In this document: piece by piece, positions 10,462 to 24,376 of the stretch
How the letters are laid out: each line of letters begins with the position of its first letter
Position numbering within the stretch: position 1 is the stretch's first letter
Assembly (NCBI GenBank): GCA_010645155.1
Contig: CM021323.1
Coordinates: 2,410,128 to 2,474,127 of the forward strand
Direction of reading: 5' to 3'
Length of the DNA stretch: 64,000 bases
Source: Tigriopus japonicus
Lineage: Eukaryota; Arthropoda; Copepoda; Harpacticoida; Harpacticidae
The notes under the pieces: generated by a model
The model's input: the letters and a program-made list of their open reading frames with translations, nothing else
Told to the model about the DNA's origin: nothing
The model's database searches: none
Position numbers and translations under genes: made by a program

Positions 10462-11019
10462 CAATTTAGGATTTTAAAGAAAACTAACATTCGCTTCACC
10501 TAGATGGCTATTGGAAAACGCCCAATTTTAATTAACATTCTTCAATCATGATCTTCAATCATGGAGAATGTTAGTTGAAAGTTACAAAAATCGCCACTAG
10601 ATGGAGCCAAAACAGGGGCAAAGTCCCTTGATTTCAGATCTATCTTTAACTTTGATTTGTTACCAAAATTGCAGCTTCCATCTTAAAATGGATTTCTCTT
10701 CATATTTCGAGTCTTTTGGAGCTCAGCTACGATATTATTGTGTTCAAAAAGTAAAAAGTCACACTGAGTAATCACAAATTGAGGCTAAATATTTACCAGA
10801 AGCAACCGCAAATGTTTCTATCTCAAGATGGCGCTGATTGTCATTTTTCTCTAAGATTGAAGCTCAACTTTGCTTCCTTAAGAAGGCTTGCTCTGATGGC
10901 GAGTTGTTCATTTTGAGAACAAGAGAGGGCACCCTAGTAGGATGTGTTTAGGGCATGCTAAATCGTGCAAGAGCCATCTAGGTGAACCGAATGTTAGTTT
11001 TCTTTAAAATCCTAAATTG
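10462..11019. mobile_element. 558-bp element with 47-bp terminal inverted repeats
   Basis: The left end, starting CAATTTAGGATTTTAAAG and running to CACCTAGATGGCT, is repeated at the right in inverse orientation with about one mismatch over 47 bases. A second small palindrome built on AACATTCT and CAATCATG lies at 10534-10572. There is no ORF. I could not find a matching target duplication. It is best called a MITE of unknown superfamily. Confidence 0.75.
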
Positions 11020-14000
11020 GGTTCAACATGATCTTTTGGAGTACAAGCTATCACGTGTGTTTGGTTTTCCGGATCTGAATGGACGATCCATTTGACTTCA
11101 TACTTAACCTCCTTCAAATGATGTTGCGTATGCAAAATGAGGGAGGGTTGGTCATACTCTAGAAGGCACTCTGATTGATCAATTCATAATGCCGCCGTTG
11201 ATGAATGAACTCATTTTCAGGCCGCCATACTCTCAATCAAATGAGGCCCACTACTGTATGTACTTCTCGTTTGGTTTCAACCAAACACAATGCTCACTTA
11301 ATGCGTTTTCGGCCAATAATGAGTTGATTGGAAATTTTGGTCAGACACTTTGATTCATTAGAACCATCCGATCGAACGAGCTCGCTCCAAAAATGTACCT
11401 TGCTGGCGGATACCATCCATTGAACCATCCATCCATCCTTCCATCCATCCTTCCATCCATCCACGAGTCATTCAAGCATCTTGGCGGCGGGTGAAGGAGG
11501 ACATTAGTCAAGTTTATATAGGATGTAACCCAGTCATAGATTTACTTCTTATTAGTAATATGATCAGTTATTCGTTAACGGGACCTCCAATCAACTAACC
11601 TGTAACCACCAGCTCCCAACATCACTTTGCGAACCTTGCATTTTTGCACTTTGAATAAGATCGGAGACGGGATTCCTGGCACGCTCAATCTTGGCGTGTT
11701 CTCAATGCATTTTTCCCTTCGTCATTCATTTCTGCCAATTTTAGATAAACATGGGATCGATCCTAATTAGATTTTGCTCGTTCTTTTTCGTCCAAGTTCC
11801 AACTGATTCTATTCCGTTGCCATTGATTCCCTGTGGGTAAAAGGGACTCAAACAAAAAATAACTATCTTGCTCGCTATTTAAAAATGATTGCGTGATGTG
11901 TCCGCTAGAGAGACACAATTGCGGGTGTCATATTTCTAATTGTTAGAAACGACATCAAAAGCTTGGATTGTAAATGGTTTCTTTCCTATTTTTGACTTGC
12001 AATCATGGATCTGCAAAATGCCGTCCCATTCGGTTTCTTTCCTAACGTACTTTAAATCCGTGAAGAGTACAGTTGAGACAACGTAAAAAAGATGAACTAC
12101 GACAATCAGGTTTGCTAGATGGACGCGTCTAATCAGAGATTAAGCTGGGGGCATCAAAACTGGATCCTCGGACGCTTCATTGACATGCAATAACCGAACA
12201 CGCCTTGCCACATTCATTATCGTATTAAATGATACCAATCAGGGAGGGCATTTTTTCACGTGCCGTGCTCGCTTTTACGTATTTATTGCTGACTCCAGCT
12301 AGGTGTGTGTCTCTTTTGGATTTCTAGCAGAAATAAAGACACAAGAGTTCTGCCATCAATTACATTCACTCACATAGGAATTTTTATTCTTGAAATGGCA
12401 AATGTGCTTGGATATGATCGCTAGCTAGTCCCTGCCACCTATTGACAATGAGTTACAAAAATTGATCCAATTAACTCAATGTTGATCTTTCGAAATGATG
12501 TCATGTTTCGTAGCCCTCATATTCACTCGACCTGTGTCATAACGCCATTCAGCCGGAGGAATCTTATGGAAAGGAATGCAGATGCCAAGCCAAGCAAAAA
12601 AGAAGGCTACTTGCTGAAACGCACGCAAAATACGTGCTCTCTAACGCCTTCAAAAGATGGCATGTGCTCAATTAAAGACAAAGTTAAGAGGCCGTACCTC
12701 CATGGACCACGCTTGGGTCTAATTTGTGGCCTACCCTAGCAAAATTGCTTTGCATTTTTCTCGAATGTCTGTTCACTACATGCATGCGTGATTCGACAAA
12801 ACTGCGCTTCCAGCCTGTTTTAATTTGAGTGTGCATGGACGGCACATTTTAGGCTCAGCCACGAGGAATTGTAAAGGTTTTATTAACACCTCATGAATCC
12901 CAACGGCTTTGGAAACCATAGCTTGTTCCAAGTTTCGAATTTGCCCAAATTATTCAATTCATACAGACTAGTATCCACAGTCCCATTGTGTGTCTTCAGC
13001 CACAAAAATGTTTAGTCTTTCTTTTTATGCTTGACACTCAAAACAAGAAAAAATACTTTTAGATTAAAAGCTTTCACATGCCACTTTCAAACAGTTAAGA
13101 ACTGAACCATCAACTTGCTGCTCTGGAAGTTCTCGCCATTCATTTGTCAAATTACATCAAACAGCACCACATTTTTTATGTTTTTTTTACCTTCAATATT
13201 CATCCTACGATGGGGTTTGAGAGATTATGAAATCGATTTTTCTATCTCACAAACTGGGATTGACCTTTGTAGAAGGGTACTTGATTTTGAAATTGACCCG
13301 TCTTCAGGTTTCTACGATTTGAATTGTGAAGGAGGGTAATAAAAAACTTGAGCATTTTTCCAAAAGGTTCATGAACACATTAACTATATTATCGAATAAA
13401 ACTATTACAAAAGAACTGTTGATGAAAGTTATCCTTAATTGTAAATGTCGTTTCTTTGCTCGATTTGGAGTGTAGGGTCAATCTTATGATCAGAAATGGA
13501 TCCAGTCCTTGTCTTCTCTAAATCTCAGTTCTATGGAATTTTCAACCCACTCAGTCACGCGTTCGAGCGAAACCTGTGTAATTCTTATGTTGTAGAGTCC
13601 CTGAATACTGGATATGAAAGAAAGTTAAAAGTAAGACTGACATCGAAACGGAAAGGACAATCAGATAAAAAGTCCGGTTTTTTCAAATAATCTCTGAGTT
13701 ATGCAGCCCACTGAAGCCATAAAAACGGCCCTCCCCGAAGGCTGAACTTGGTAGACAAAATATTTGCCGTACATCTGTTTGGCACAAACAATTATGCAAA
13801 AGAACCAGAAATACACGGCCCTATAAATGTACATTGGATACGTTTAACGGGTGTTCACTGAGTAAATTTGATGATTTCAGAACGAGTAACATCCTCAGGT
13901 AGTTATCAAGATGAGAAAATGTCACTTTAAAACTACAACATCTGACACACACATTTTACTTCCATATTCCTCAAATTCCCTTTGATAAACATTTGTAACA

Positions 14001-16780
14001 TTGATTTTTTGGCCTGTTAGGGCGAAAAAAGTACAGATAAGATACCTAAGCTTTCCATTACTGACCAGTGTTGAACACATGCCACTTCCCTGGAGTCATA
14101 CAAACCGCTCAGAATAAACAAAATCAGATTAAAATGTAACATAAGATGACAGGTACTAAAACGTAACCAAAATCAGCTGTCGCTTGGGTCTAAGACGGAT
14201 ATGATTGAATATCGTTAGAGCGTGAGGATACATGATTGAAGGATTCAGCCAACACCTTTACTTTTACTCAAGCAATTTAGACAATCAGTTTGGAACTTAG
14301 CTCTATATGTACTTCTGGTAGTGCATCAAAGTATCCAACAATACCGTTCAATCAAAAATGAAGAAAACACTTTTTAATAAGCAAGTATGAATCAACCGTT
14401 TAACATAATTTCATATTGATACATGTGATAATAAACCCGATTAAAATTGCCTTTAAACTGTACATTTTAGGCACGCAACCGGTGTACTTTCGGAAAAATA
14501 AATCATTTACGAGTAACAATGGCACAATAGGACCTAAATTGCAAAAAAGGGAGCTATTTCAATGATTGAACTTAGAGACTTAACTATTTGCAGATTAACT
14601 GAACCACGAGGGGACCAAAAGGAATAATCCCGTTAAAATGTGCAATTATCAAAGACAATCTTGTAATCTAGTTACGTTAATGATTTTTCTTCTTCATTGA
14701 ATTTGAAAAGCGTAAGATATGTTAATCTATTTCAAATTAAACGTTTATACTCGTCCAATTTTTTGAAACAGGAGACTACTATGAATAATAGTCTACGTTT
14801 CTGTGAAGCCCTTCAACCTCTGATGAAAACAAAAATTATCTCGAACTTTTCACAATTGCGTACATACGCATTTAGTCCTTGATGATGATGATATCAAGCT
14901 GGCAATTTAAAAACGGCCAGGTCTCAAAATGGTCAGATGGTTGTGAATTTGCGAAATTTGATTTGGACAGGTCGCGTATCTTGGCGTAGTTGCTTTAAAG
15001 CTCCGTAAACGCTAACACGCGAGTTTACACTCACCTACAAACTGCGATCCTCATTTGAATCAAGATGGTTTAGATTAGTCGCCGAAAATGGGCAACAGCT
15101 ATTCACATTGTAAGTTTAATACAGTGAAACTGGAAGGCTTGACGAGTCAGTCCTACAAACGTATGTACCACAACAAGCCACGCATTTATTTCGAAAGATC
15201 TTCAGCGCCAGATTACTGATTCCGAGTCGCTTGGGCGTGACCCGTGAGGTGTAACTGATTTGCAAACTGGAATCTCGTGTCTTGATTGTTTGAACAAGAC
15301 TCGGAAGCCTTAAAAATGAATGATAAGCCAAGAACAATGTTCTTCAGAAAAAAATTAAATCCATTTTGAGATGGCGGGTCAGTAAATAAATCAGAGTTAA
15401 CATCATTGTCGAGAAAAAGATCTACTAGAGTGTTAAGTAACAAACGCTGTGAAATGAAGTGAAAGCTTAAAGAATTATGACCATAGGGAATCTTAATTTT
15501 TACTGTTATTGTTATGCCTTTACAAATCTAGTTATCAGAGAGAAGGATCAGAAGTCCACAATTGGCCTGAGTTTATTGCTAATGGGATGTGGGGCGAAGG
15601 GGAAATGCTTCAACTTATTTGTCTCGTTTTAATTCTGACGAGGAGTACGTATTCACCATGTTCTTAATCCATGGTCAGGTGTTAACAACGCCGTAATAAA
15701 ATAGAAAACATTACAATATACAGTAGTTTCCGTGAACCATGAGTATCCGTTATCAATGACGTTGAATAGTGTAGCATTGAACCATTAACGGATGAGAGCT
15801 TCTAAAATGAAGTCTCAAATGGAAATAAACAAACATCTGTAATATATACGTGTGGTCTGGTAAGAAGCTATATTTTAGTTTTGTCCTCAAAAAGGTAAGG
15901 TTTTTCATCACAGGAAAACTGGATGTCAGATTTTTTCACCATGTGAAGTCATTAAATGATATTTTTCTATTTAAAAGATACTTTAATTCTACTGTTGGAT
16001 CGGTGAAAGTTATATTTGCTACATATGAGACAGGTTCGTAAGCCTCTTCAAACCAGAGAGGTGGTCAAAATGGCTGTCTTTGAATTTGATAATAATGTTA
16101 GGCTATAACACTTCGACATCTTAGCTTGGCTTGTGGAATTCGTCTCCGAATGAGTAAGGAGAAACAAGAAATGCTAGAGGTTCGAAGTCGATAAAGACCC
16201 CGTAAACGCTTTTACCCTTGGCACATTCCAACTTGCTTGCTTATCTGTTGCGGGCCATATCACTTGGATACTTTGGTTCGCTTTACTAAATTCATTCCAA
16301 GTTGATGGCAGTGTTATAATTCAACCCTTTCTTTTTTGGGGGGAGGGGGGCGGGCATATTTCATCCAACAATCAGCAATCTGACCGACGCATATTTAAGT
16401 TTAAAATCCGTCTGTACGGTGCTGTCAGAGCGGTAACAACGAATCAGTTTTTTGCCTTTGGTCAAATAGTTTATCCAACTTGGTGGTTCAAGTACTGATA
16501 GGCAGTGAATGTCTGGAGTCCATAAGTTAGTGAAAATTGTTGAGGTGATGCTAAAGTTGGTGATCAAGTTGGTGATCAAGCAAGAACTTTATCAATCAAG
16601 TTTTCCTTAATGTTTGTCATTAAAAAAGTAACTACAGCGTACATACTTGATAAAATATATCTTGGGATAGACCGAAAGAAACCTGAACAGAAACCAAAAC
16701 TAAGCCTCAGCCGTATTTTGGGCTTTCTGTCCATCAGCAAATTTTTCAAATGTGAACATCAATAAATCTTAAAAGAACTT
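11020..16780. other. Long intergenic stretch, no supported gene
   Basis: I find only short unsupported frames. A CATC/TTCC repeat run sits at 11425-11462. The 86-residue frame at 12479 begins with a true ATG but has no recognisable domain. There is no tRNA and no clear transposon end. Confidence 0.4.
11425..11462. repeat. CATC/TTCC microsatellite
   Basis: Short tetranucleotide units CCAT and CCTT alternate over 38 bases. Confidence 0.85.
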
Positions 16781-17178
16781 TAGGGTGTCCCAAAAGTTTT
16801 AGACATTTTCAAAACACAACAAAGTCCCATTTAGACATTAGACATTTCACATTCTCAAAGTGAGTTTATTAAAAAAATTCCGATGTCTGTTTTTGGTATC
16901 TCCAACAAGGGCACTACGAGGGGAATTCTCACTAAAAAAATAATGACTGCAGGGCTATATATTACACATTGGACACCTTTAATGTCCCAAGCAACTACTG
17001 AAGGAATTAAGAACTTTTTGCAACTTTCCTCAGACTGATAACAAATTAAAAGCAAATTGATTCGGTGAAAGTTATCGTATACTGTATATCATCTTGAAAA
17101 CTAGGTTTGCCATGTTAAAATTAAAAAGTGAACGCATTGACATGTTGTGCAACAGGCAAAAACTTTTGAGACACCTTG
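16781..17178. mobile_element. Mariner-like short element (MITE)
   Basis: The left end AGGGTGTCCCAAAAGTTTT and the right end AAAACTTTTGAGACACCTTG are inverted repeats with few mismatches. The right end is followed by TA, the Tc1/mariner target; the left flank reads TT, so that duplication may have mutated. GTGTC-CAAAAGTTT termini are common in mariner-type elements. The 398-bp interior has no transposase frame. Confidence 0.65.
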
Positions 17179-20146
17179 TACATCTATCCACTTGAGCGAT
17201 ACTTCAAGGAGTGGTAATCACACTCCCAGGCTTTTTCCATTTCTGATTTTCGGCTTTTATGGGACATTGCACTATTTGGCGTCTGGACTCATTTAATTGA
17301 CCTGTCCAATTTTCTTGAAAGTTGTCTAACCTGACTTGTTAGTTGTTGAGTGTATTTTGTGTCTTGCGTCAGAGTTAGACCAAACAAGTTTTAACGCATA
17401 AAACCATCAGTCTTGTAATGACGGTACGAGTACGTTGGGAAGCATGGATGTTTTGGGAGCACTTTCGCCAGAACACCTGTGCCTCGAAACGGGTTGTTCC
17501 AATCGTTCTAGACGTTACAAAGTGACATCAGGACTGTTTGAACTTAACATTGCTATTCAACCAATCGAGTTATGGACCTCATGATTCCCCATTGTAAATA
17601 AACGATGTTAACATGGGGTTTGTAGCCGACAAGCTATTCTCAAGTTCAAAGCTTTGGATTCAATAGCTCCATGTAATAGGCAGGGCGTAAAAGTAAAGTG
17701 TTAGCTTTTGTTTCGGGGTCAAATATGACTGGGCCCAGTATGCCTTGAGTGGCAGTAGCCACCATCCAAATCTAATGTGACCTCTTGATTTCAGATACCA
17801 TGGATGAGTGGAATGCACAAAGCGGTCGTTCAAAAAATTACAAGCAGTCTCATCATTATGATTTCGGCCCCATTGAACTATTTAAAGCATCCTCGGTGCA
17901 ATCACCACGTTCCAAAGGGAACCAAGTCAAGCACGGAAAGACAAAAGAAGTAAATGTTCGCACGCAGTTTGGACGACCCCGGTCGAAAACAGAATTGTCA
18001 CTCCCCTTTATGTCCATGATGCTAATCTAATTCTTTTGGGTGGTGCCTTGGACATAAAAGCGTTTCCACGCAAGAAGATCTCACTCCTCGAGCTAATCCA
18101 TTTTAAAGAGCCTTCAACTCATGGTTCAAACCCATACCTCCCTATTGATGTGTAGTTGTACCCGCGCAAATATATATATATATTTCCTGGCATATCTCGG
18201 TCAGTTGGTTAATTTAAAGAATGTCATCCATAGGGTTGACGAGGAATTCTCGTGAGTGCCTTTTTCGTTTTTGTGCTTTTGCGAAGCTATCCTCAGGGCT
18301 AAAAAAAAGTACGATTTTCAACGTATATAGAAACATCCTTCTCTCTGTAAAAAAAAAAACTAAAGTGCACCGCTGATCATTCTGCAGAAGTAATCCAGAT
18401 TTTGGAATTGCTCGATAACCTTTTGGTGACAAATCTCTGTGATCCCCATTTAAGACGGAGATGGTGGCTCCTGATTGGCTTTATTTGCTTTTGATTGGGG
18501 AACATTCGATTCTGGCTTTCTGGCTTAAGAGGTTATAAACTACCAGAATCGACTGGGTTTGCCAAGTGGCCCAATGAGTGAACCATTGGGAGTGTAAAAA
18601 TGTCGTTTTATGCGTTGCAACCCGTTTTCCTTTTGTGGTGCGATACGGTAAGAAGCTTAAGCCGACTGGTTGGCGACAACCATGGTTTTAGTTTTGCTTT
18701 TTGTCTCATTTGGTGTGACAGGTTTATTCTCCTGTCATTTGAGATGGTAATGCCAGTGAATAACACCATTCGAGGACGAACATCTCAACAAACCAAATCA
18801 CTGGCCTCACTCCATAAAACTGAATGTGTCCATTACAAGAGCGAACCGATTAATCTTGGGGAATCTCTTTAAGGTGGATTACTCGCGTTCACAGGGCATT
18901 GTTGATTTGATTCTTGACCGAATGATTCCTTCAAGGCAAAATACTTTCTGGATGTACTCCCTACTCAAACCGATGGTGTTACTAGGCATGATGGACTCCT
19001 CTGATTCGGAACTTGGTGCCGAAGGATGAACACCAGCAGGCAGCAGCAGTAGCAGCTCCAATGAGAATTCATTAAGACATGTGCCCCCCAAAAAGCCTGA
19101 GGATTGGTCGGACCCGTAAACAAGTCATCATACAACATCCGTCATGGTTCAGCTATTGAAAACCGCTAACCCTCTGGAGTCATTGAATTTTATGCCCATT
19201 TCATGCTAAAATATTGCATGGGACTCCTCACGATCATGATGATTTCGGCTTTTGTTCCCGGACATCATTCAGCAGTCGGAGCAAAGGATTGTTCAATTCA
19301 TTGTCTCTGGGTGGGCGCCCTTTCACTCTATATTACTCTTTGAACATTGATGCCCTTTTTATTTATTTAGTGACAACCTTACTCTCTTTTGCCGACTCAA
19401 CCAACTTAAACCCATTGGATGAACAATCCTTGTTTATGTCTAACATGTTGATTGACTCGAGCAATTAACATTTCCGTTCCGATAAAAGACCGCCATCTAG
19501 CCCCGGTCCCAATCAAATCTGGTTGGTACTCCTAATCCCAACCACCATGAGTGAGTGAAACTTGAAGCATACAAATTGCTTAGCTCACCATCTCTCTCTT
19601 ACCCATGTATGAAGAATGGACCAGTGCCCCCGATGCATATAACATGTCGACCAAGGGAGACCTCCGACCACACACGTTCTTTCCAAGTCCGATGGCTCGG
19701 ATGAACTTGAAAGGGCGTAATTGATATCACGCAAGCATGACAAATGAGTCTGATCCGACATAGCTCAACCAAGGCAAAAGTGGGAGTAGCAGAGTGATAG
19801 CAATGCAATGCTGGTGGAAGTAGTAGTTGTAGTGGAAGTAGCACGAGGACTAGTAGTGACAGTAACAACCACAACAATTCCTTACTCAGCCAATGCTTCT
19901 CCTCCATCCATCTATGCATGCATGTACGTACAGTACCACTTGGCCCATTTCCTTGAGAGAATGCACGAGGACAAGGGAATGGAATAGGATGTCCAGCCAA
20001 TCTCTCAAACTTTGAAGGCCCTCTTTCTTTGGCTTTGGAAAGATTCGCTTCCTTTTTTTCCTTGCCAATCTTGTCTTTAGTCACCCCATAAAATCCCTGA
20101 TCCATGCGAGTGCTTGCCTCCTTTTGTGCTATGCCTGAACCTGAAC
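17179..20146. other. Intergenic, weak exon-like ORFs only
   Basis: A frame starting at an ATG near 17800 directly after a TTGATTTCAG acceptor-like site runs to 18030, but its composition and end give no support for a gene. A 90-residue frame at 18600-18872 begins with ATG and is hydrophobic and unassigned. A 168-residue minus-strand frame (19599-20105) contains a long Leu run and looks like chance in repeat-rich DNA. A short TA repeat lies at 18170-18183. Confidence 0.35.
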
Positions 20147-20179
20147 GAGTGAGTGAGTGAGTGAGTGAGTGAGTGAGTG
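20147..20179. repeat. GAGT microsatellite
   Basis: GAGT is repeated about eight times without interruption. Confidence 0.9.
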
Positions 20180-21227
20180 GCTGACGGAGAAAAGTCGAGG
20201 TTCTATGGTAATAATTACATTCAAAGGGAATTGCATAGTCATTTTCAATTTAGAGCCTTTAAAATTGAGGTGATCTCCTTCTTCTTTTTCTTTTCCACTT
20301 GCTCCTCCTTTAATGTGAGCTGCAACCACGACGAGCAATAGGTAGGCACATACTGAAGGTAGGTTCCAGAATAGCTTGGCTTAGATCAAGCGAGGCCACC
20401 GCCATTTGTGGACGTACGTACGTACGTAGATAGAGGGATTCGAGGAGGCAAGCAAGAAACGATTATTGGGCCCTTGTCATTAACTCTATTTGATCATCGG
20501 GCTTCATATTCAACGTTTGAGTGGTGCACAGGGCACGCTACATAGGTTTAGCTCAGCTTTGTTCTTGCCTTTTGAGGAAAAATGGTCGTCGCGATGATAT
20601 GTAAATTGCATTCACAATAATGCCCTCATAAGAACTATGAACGTGAAATAAAAATTAAGCGACAAAAGACCATAAATAGTTCGCACCAGTTTGAATTCGG
20701 GATCTTATTCCAGGGCAATTTGAATCATATAACTCTTTGTGCTCTTGATACACTAATTATAGAATTGGCGCCTTAAAAGGGCAAATGTGCCTCCAATCAA
20801 ATTCAAGTTTTTAAGGATCACTCACCCTTTTTGTATCTTTTTTGGCTGAAGCTGGCGGGGAATATGCGAGGCATTAGGTGAATATGTTTCTAAACAATTA
20901 GATGTTTCAACCAAGAGGATATCTAATTTTGAGAAAGGAATAAGGAATATCATGAGCTAGATAATCAAGTCTTCTTGACTTACTAAGAGTTTTGTAAAGA
21001 GCTTTTAATCATTTTTCTAAAATTTGTGACAGCTGCGTTATACCTTATAAGTATTCAATTTCAATTGAAAAACTAGTGCCTTAGGAAGATTCTCTGTCTT
21101 TGCTAACTTGAAAAAGAATACCAAAGGAGAAGATTCAGTGTCCAAGATTTCATGTCATATAGCACAGAACATACCGGAAGCTAGCTAGCCCTGTGGGCCT
21201 CTTTTTGCTGCAGTGCCTCCTCCGTTA
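20180..21227. other. Intergenic, nothing recognised
   Basis: It contains an ACGT run (20412-20428) and AT-rich sequence. No coding pattern is visible. Confidence 0.4.
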
Positions 21228-21482
21228 TTAGTATATTTCAATGCTGGTCTGTTTTTCGTCTTGAAAATATATCGTGGTCCATGTGTATCCTGTCAAGGTT
21301 CCGAGTAAAGCAGGCATGAATTTCCATAAAGCTGTCAGTGGAGCCCATTCCTGAAGTGGGTAATGGTTTTGCTCATTCGCAAGAAAATGAAAAAGGTGAT
21401 GATTAGCATCTCGGTACACAGTGTAGGGAATGCGAGACCCAAGAACTGGTTGGTCCATGACGTCGACCGAGATTAGAGCCAT
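21228..21482 (-). CDS. Small putative single-pass membrane protein, unknown
   Basis: This 84-residue minus-strand frame opens with ATG at 21482 in the context TTTAAAATGG, which suits eukaryotic initiation, and ends at TAA. The residue mix is varied and protein-like. A hydrophobic stretch, LWKFMPALLGTLTGYTWTT (about 52-70), could cross a membrane once, leaving a short polar tail QDEKQTSIEIY. I recognise no family. It could equally be a first exon that is spliced elsewhere, or chance; there is no nearby polyadenylation signal I trust. Confidence 0.38.
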   Translation of the reverse strand: MALISVDVMDQPVLGSRIPYTVYRDANHHLFHFLANEQNHYPLQEWAPLTALWKFMPALLGTLTGYTWTTIYFQDEKQTSIEIY

Positions 21483-21540
21483 TTTAAATCACTTAATCAA
21501 CAAGCAAAATCCCGTAAGTGTGGATCTAGCACCCATTAGC

Positions 21541-21555
21541 GAGAGAGAGAGAGAG
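21541..21555. repeat. Short GA repeat
   Basis: An uninterrupted GA run lies just upstream of the small minus-strand ORF. Confidence 0.7.
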
Positions 21556-24376
21556 TGGCCTCGCCCGTGACCATTCGGCCTGCGGGCCCACGACGTGACA
21601 CATCAAAGTAAGCAATGGAACAACTGTCTCGCTAGAGCGTACGCAGAGTTCTAGCGAGTAAGTAATGAGCTGGATGATTCAAGACATGAACACAAGACAA
21701 TTGGCGCATTTAAGCGAAAAAAAGTGCGCTAGAGGTTGCAGTCAGGCCATTATCCGAGGAACGATTACGTGTTTCAAAAAGTATTGAGTGCTTTATTCAA
21801 AGCTTGATTAATACTTGATTTAAAACTAAGTCAGCTTTTACAATTTCTACAACAGTCATTCTTAGGAACAGGCTTGGAGGAAATCACCATGAAAAATCAA
21901 GATTTGGAAACCCTATGAACTATGTATTGGTGATGAACCGAAGACACCTTTGATCCGTTTTTTGGTCCAGAAACCTATGAAATAGAATTATTTAAGAATT
22001 AAGAATAATTCTCTTTGACTTCCTCTTTCCCATGGGTTCTAGGTTTTTAAGGTGAATTGTGTACTTACTTGTTTGTATATTACTTATTGCCTGCTATGCT
22101 ACTTTAGATTTGGGTTTCAGTGTTTCGGTTGACATTTTTGGTTTTGGTTCAATGTTTTTATAGTCCTTTTCTATTGCGGATAGATTAGGGGCCCGCCAAT
22201 TGAGACTTCCCCATTATTCCTCTCGGGCGTTATAATATCATGGGGCCCACATCTGGGTTGGTCACCATTTTACCTTTAAAATTTCCATGGGGATGTTTGC
22301 GAAAGAGGGCAAATAACAATCAGAAATGTCGTTAGCTACCATTGAGGTTTTTGAACACCTCGTGCCGTGTTTTAAAAATGCTGAAAGCGCCGCTTTTGGG
22401 CCATTTCTGAGAGGAAAACAATTTGATTTCCGTCAGTGTTGACCTTTAAATTGCTTCGCAGTGTTTGTGCATCATCACTTCGTTATGACACTGTTTTGGT
22501 TGTGCCCAAATCTAAGAAATGATAGGGAAGATTCTCAACTTTATTTGGAAAGCATTGAAAATGAACGCAATCTGTGCAGCAGGTTAAGCCGGTTGAAAAA
22601 ATGTACAAGGCTTTGAAAGGTTCTGAGGCAATTTCCATCGATATCAATTTGCAAAATCACAGATTAATTTCAAAATCCATCTTTAACTTGAAAAAATTAA
22701 GTTTCGGGCTTAAAGACAACAAGCCAGTCCCGACTGGCTTGTTTTCAAAGTAGGTCAAAGAGCTTGCCGATCCTCAAGAACATGAAAAGCTGGGCATTTT
22801 TTCTTGTCCATTAGAGTTTAGTTGTTAGACCATTCTGTTAACAATCCTCAAATTCATTTTAAATGATCATAGATTAAGGGCAAAGATTACTTTGATTTTG
22901 CTACGCATTCTTTAAAGTGCATGCCTGTTTTCGCTTTCTATAGATATTCTCGAGACCGAATTTCCCTTCGAATTTCGCCCTTAACCGATTTTGGCCCATC
23001 ACTACGTATTTATGACGGATGAACCGAACGGGTTCTTAACCGAAATCGATACCGAAAGCTGATGATCAGGGAGCGACAAAATAATTTGAACAAAAAATTA
23101 CAATTCCTAACCATTTTCAAATTTTTGAGCATTTTTTAGCTATCTCGTGATTTTGAGCCATTTTTAAAGCTATGTACATTTTTTATGAAAATTTGGCTTT
23201 ATTTCAACTGTTTCAGATTGTTTTACGAATTTTAGGTTTGAATTTCCTTTCGTTATTGAAAATTCGAGCTTCTCCATATTTTTTCAGTGAATTTTGGCCG
23301 TTTTCGTCAGGAATAAGTAGGAGCTGATCCTCTAACAGCTTTTAAACAGGGTTAGATAAATCTTTTAATACTATTCCTGATCAACAGACTATTCAAGGGT
23401 TGCATAGATCTACCAACAGTTACTCGTTGGTAGACCAAATTTCGTATAAATATTAATTGTTTATATTATTTTATTTATGGTTTATTTTTACAGTGAATCA
23501 CATTCCTTGTAGCGTTACTAAAACACGCTACAGAAGCTCATGTAAAAGAAGAGAAGTCTCATTTCGTGTTCTCGTTTCTGATTGGTCGAGAGACGAGGAG
23601 GAAATAGAAGGAGGGAAAAAATCCAAACAAACGAGCCGCAAGGGCAAGAAATCACTCCCCTCTGAAGTTTTTCCCATTTTCGGTGAACTATACATTATTT
23701 AATAGCAAATGTCTTGTACTTTAACCGTTTAGGTTTTTGATTATGTTTAATGGAAATAACCTAATGTTAAGAGAAAACTACTACTTTTCACATGCAGCCA
23801 CTAAATTTCAATAACTGAGGGCGATTAATAAAGAGGCTTTGCTCAGATATTCAACCACAAAGTAACCCGTTTTTTCCAGGAAATAGTGGAGCTTGTTAGA
23901 CGAATGGAAATCGAAAGTGTACTAGGAGCAGAGGTCCTATGGATTGGAAGTATTCCGTGGGTTGAAGATGTTCCAAAGATTGAAGATGCTACAGAGATTA
24001 GATATTGCCTTTTCAGAGATGTTTCAAAGATCGAAGATTAGCTTGAAGTCGTTTTTTCCATGGGCGGCAACAAAGGCTGCTAAAATTTCTCTTGATATCA
24101 ATTTGATCCACTAAGTAATAATAAACATGCAAGAACACATGTAAGCCATGATCTTAACATTACTTTAATCTACAACTACATCTAGATCCATTAATTTTAC
24201 GAACCCGAGATTTCCTTTGTTCTGGATCCTTTGGGCCATGTATTTTATAGCCTTTACGCTTATGACCTAAAAGCTATTCTGTTTTTTGGATTTTATCCAC
24301 CATTGGTTAGAGTTCTTTTTCTGCGTTTCGAAAGATCATTCCAGTAAGGGATTTATAACAACCTTCCGTTCACGCA
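21556..24376. other. Intergenic, AT-rich
   Basis: No gene is supported. A perfect hairpin with 12-base arms (AACAAGCCAGTC and complement, 2-base loop) lies at 22718-22743. Confidence 0.4.

Noticed and set aside
12479..12739. Possible PH-domain start (KEGYLLKR) in an 86-residue frame
   Set aside because: Only a few residues match, and no further PH strands, Trp helix or exon structure follow.
19599..20105. 168-residue minus-strand frame with a Leu-rich stretch
   Set aside because: The Leu run comes from a GTAGTA/AGTAGC-type repeat on the other strand, and no family resemblance or splice support is seen.
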